DNA of 5,617 nt from Chloroflexota bacterium (lineage in GTDB: Bacteria; Chloroflexota; Ktedonobacteria; Ktedonobacterales; JACDGC01): assembly GCA_021812265.1 (NCBI GenBank), contig JAKAOI010000176.1, positions 1-5,617 on the forward strand, read 5' to 3'. This document shows, one piece after another, positions 5,356-5,617 of the stretch; position 1 is the first letter of the stretch, and every line of letters begins with the position of its first letter. The position numbers and the translations under genes were made by a program. Below the pieces are notes generated by a model that worked only from the letters and a program-made list of their open reading frames with translations, was not told where the DNA came from and did not search any database.

Positions 5356-5617
5356 ATGACTGTCAATGATGACAACAAAAATCTCCCGCAATCGTCTGAA
5401 ACAAATATCTTTGATGGCGACACCTTAAAAAAATTGGCAAACAAAAAAATCAGCCGGCGTTCCCTTATTACCAAAGGAGCAGCCGCAAGTATTGGAGCAA
5501 CTGCGTTTGGTTCACTGCTTGCCGCCTGCGGGCCAACTTCTTCTTCCAGCAATGGACCGGTTACCATTACCTTTTGGGCGCTGGTAGACACCACAGGTGA
5601 ACAAGCCAACGAAATTA
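5356..5617 (+). CDS. Extracellular substrate-binding lipoprotein of an ABC importer, N-terminal part only
   Basis: The frame is open from ATG 5356 to the right edge, giving 87 residues of a protein that would normally have about 400-450. AAAGGTG (5340-5346) lies 9 bases upstream of the ATG; the nearby ATG at 5351 meets a stop after two codons. A polar n-region of about 32 residues precedes the twin-arginine motif SRRSLI (33-38), a hydrophobic stretch (41-56) and the lipobox LAAC with Cys58, followed by a Ser-rich linker. This predicts Tat export in folded form and lipid anchoring at Cys58. The mature start, PVTITFWALVDTTGEQ (68-83), is the usual opening of family 1 (sugar-type) solute-binding proteins. 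Permease and ATPase genes are expected downstream. Its place after the isomerase gene suggests that it imports the isomerase substrate or a precursor. The ligand cannot be read from this fragment. Confidence 0.85.
   Translation, partial: MTVNDDNKNLPQSSETNIFDGDTLKKLANKKISRRSLITKGAAASIGATAFGSLLAACGPTSSSSNGPVTITFWALVDTTGEQANEI

Overview
The window looks like a catabolic gene cluster from a bacterium, most likely a proteobacterium. The alphaproteobacterial suggestion is weak: it rests on the style of the sulfolactate-lyase-like proteins and the ROK regulator. Genes are tightly packed, base composition is mixed (GCC/GGC-rich coding regions, AT-rich control regions), and almost every gene has a clear Shine-Dalgarno sequence. 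No rRNA, tRNA, CRISPR array, transposase or attachment site was seen.

Left half, minus strand (reading from about 2408 down to 1): three genes in one direction. A 94-residue SAF-domain protein and a 385-residue UxaA-family protein are two bases apart and closely resemble the two subunits of (2R)-3-sulfolactate sulfo-lyase (SuyA, SuyB). After a 180-base spacer that can fold into a long imperfect hairpin comes a D-isomer-specific 2-hydroxyacid dehydrogenase that runs off the left edge. In that company it is a reasonable candidate for the (S)-sulfolactate dehydrogenase SlcC.

Right half, plus strand: a ROK-family repressor (2531-3766), then a protein of the L-fucose/L-arabinose isomerase superfamily (3887-5254), then the start of an ABC-type substrate-binding lipoprotein with a twin-arginine signal (5356 to the right edge).

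Control: the 122-base gap between suyA and the ROK gene, and the 120-base gap between the ROK gene and the isomerase gene, carry the same promoter-operator module in the same geometry. It consists of TTGACA, 17 bases, CATA(A/G)T, 9 bases, then AACTTAATTAA. The first copy also has a back-to-back minus-strand promoter sharing the operator, so one repressor could control both the minus-strand genes and the plus-strand genes, including its own.

Working model (inference): an imported carbohydrate or sulfosugar is bound by the lipoprotein and isomerised. A C3 2-hydroxyacid, possibly sulfolactate, is oxidised or cleaved by the minus-strand enzymes, and the ROK protein senses the sugar signal. If the SuyAB assignment holds, this would be an organosulfonate locus. 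The enzymes linking the isomerase product to sulfolactate are not in the window.
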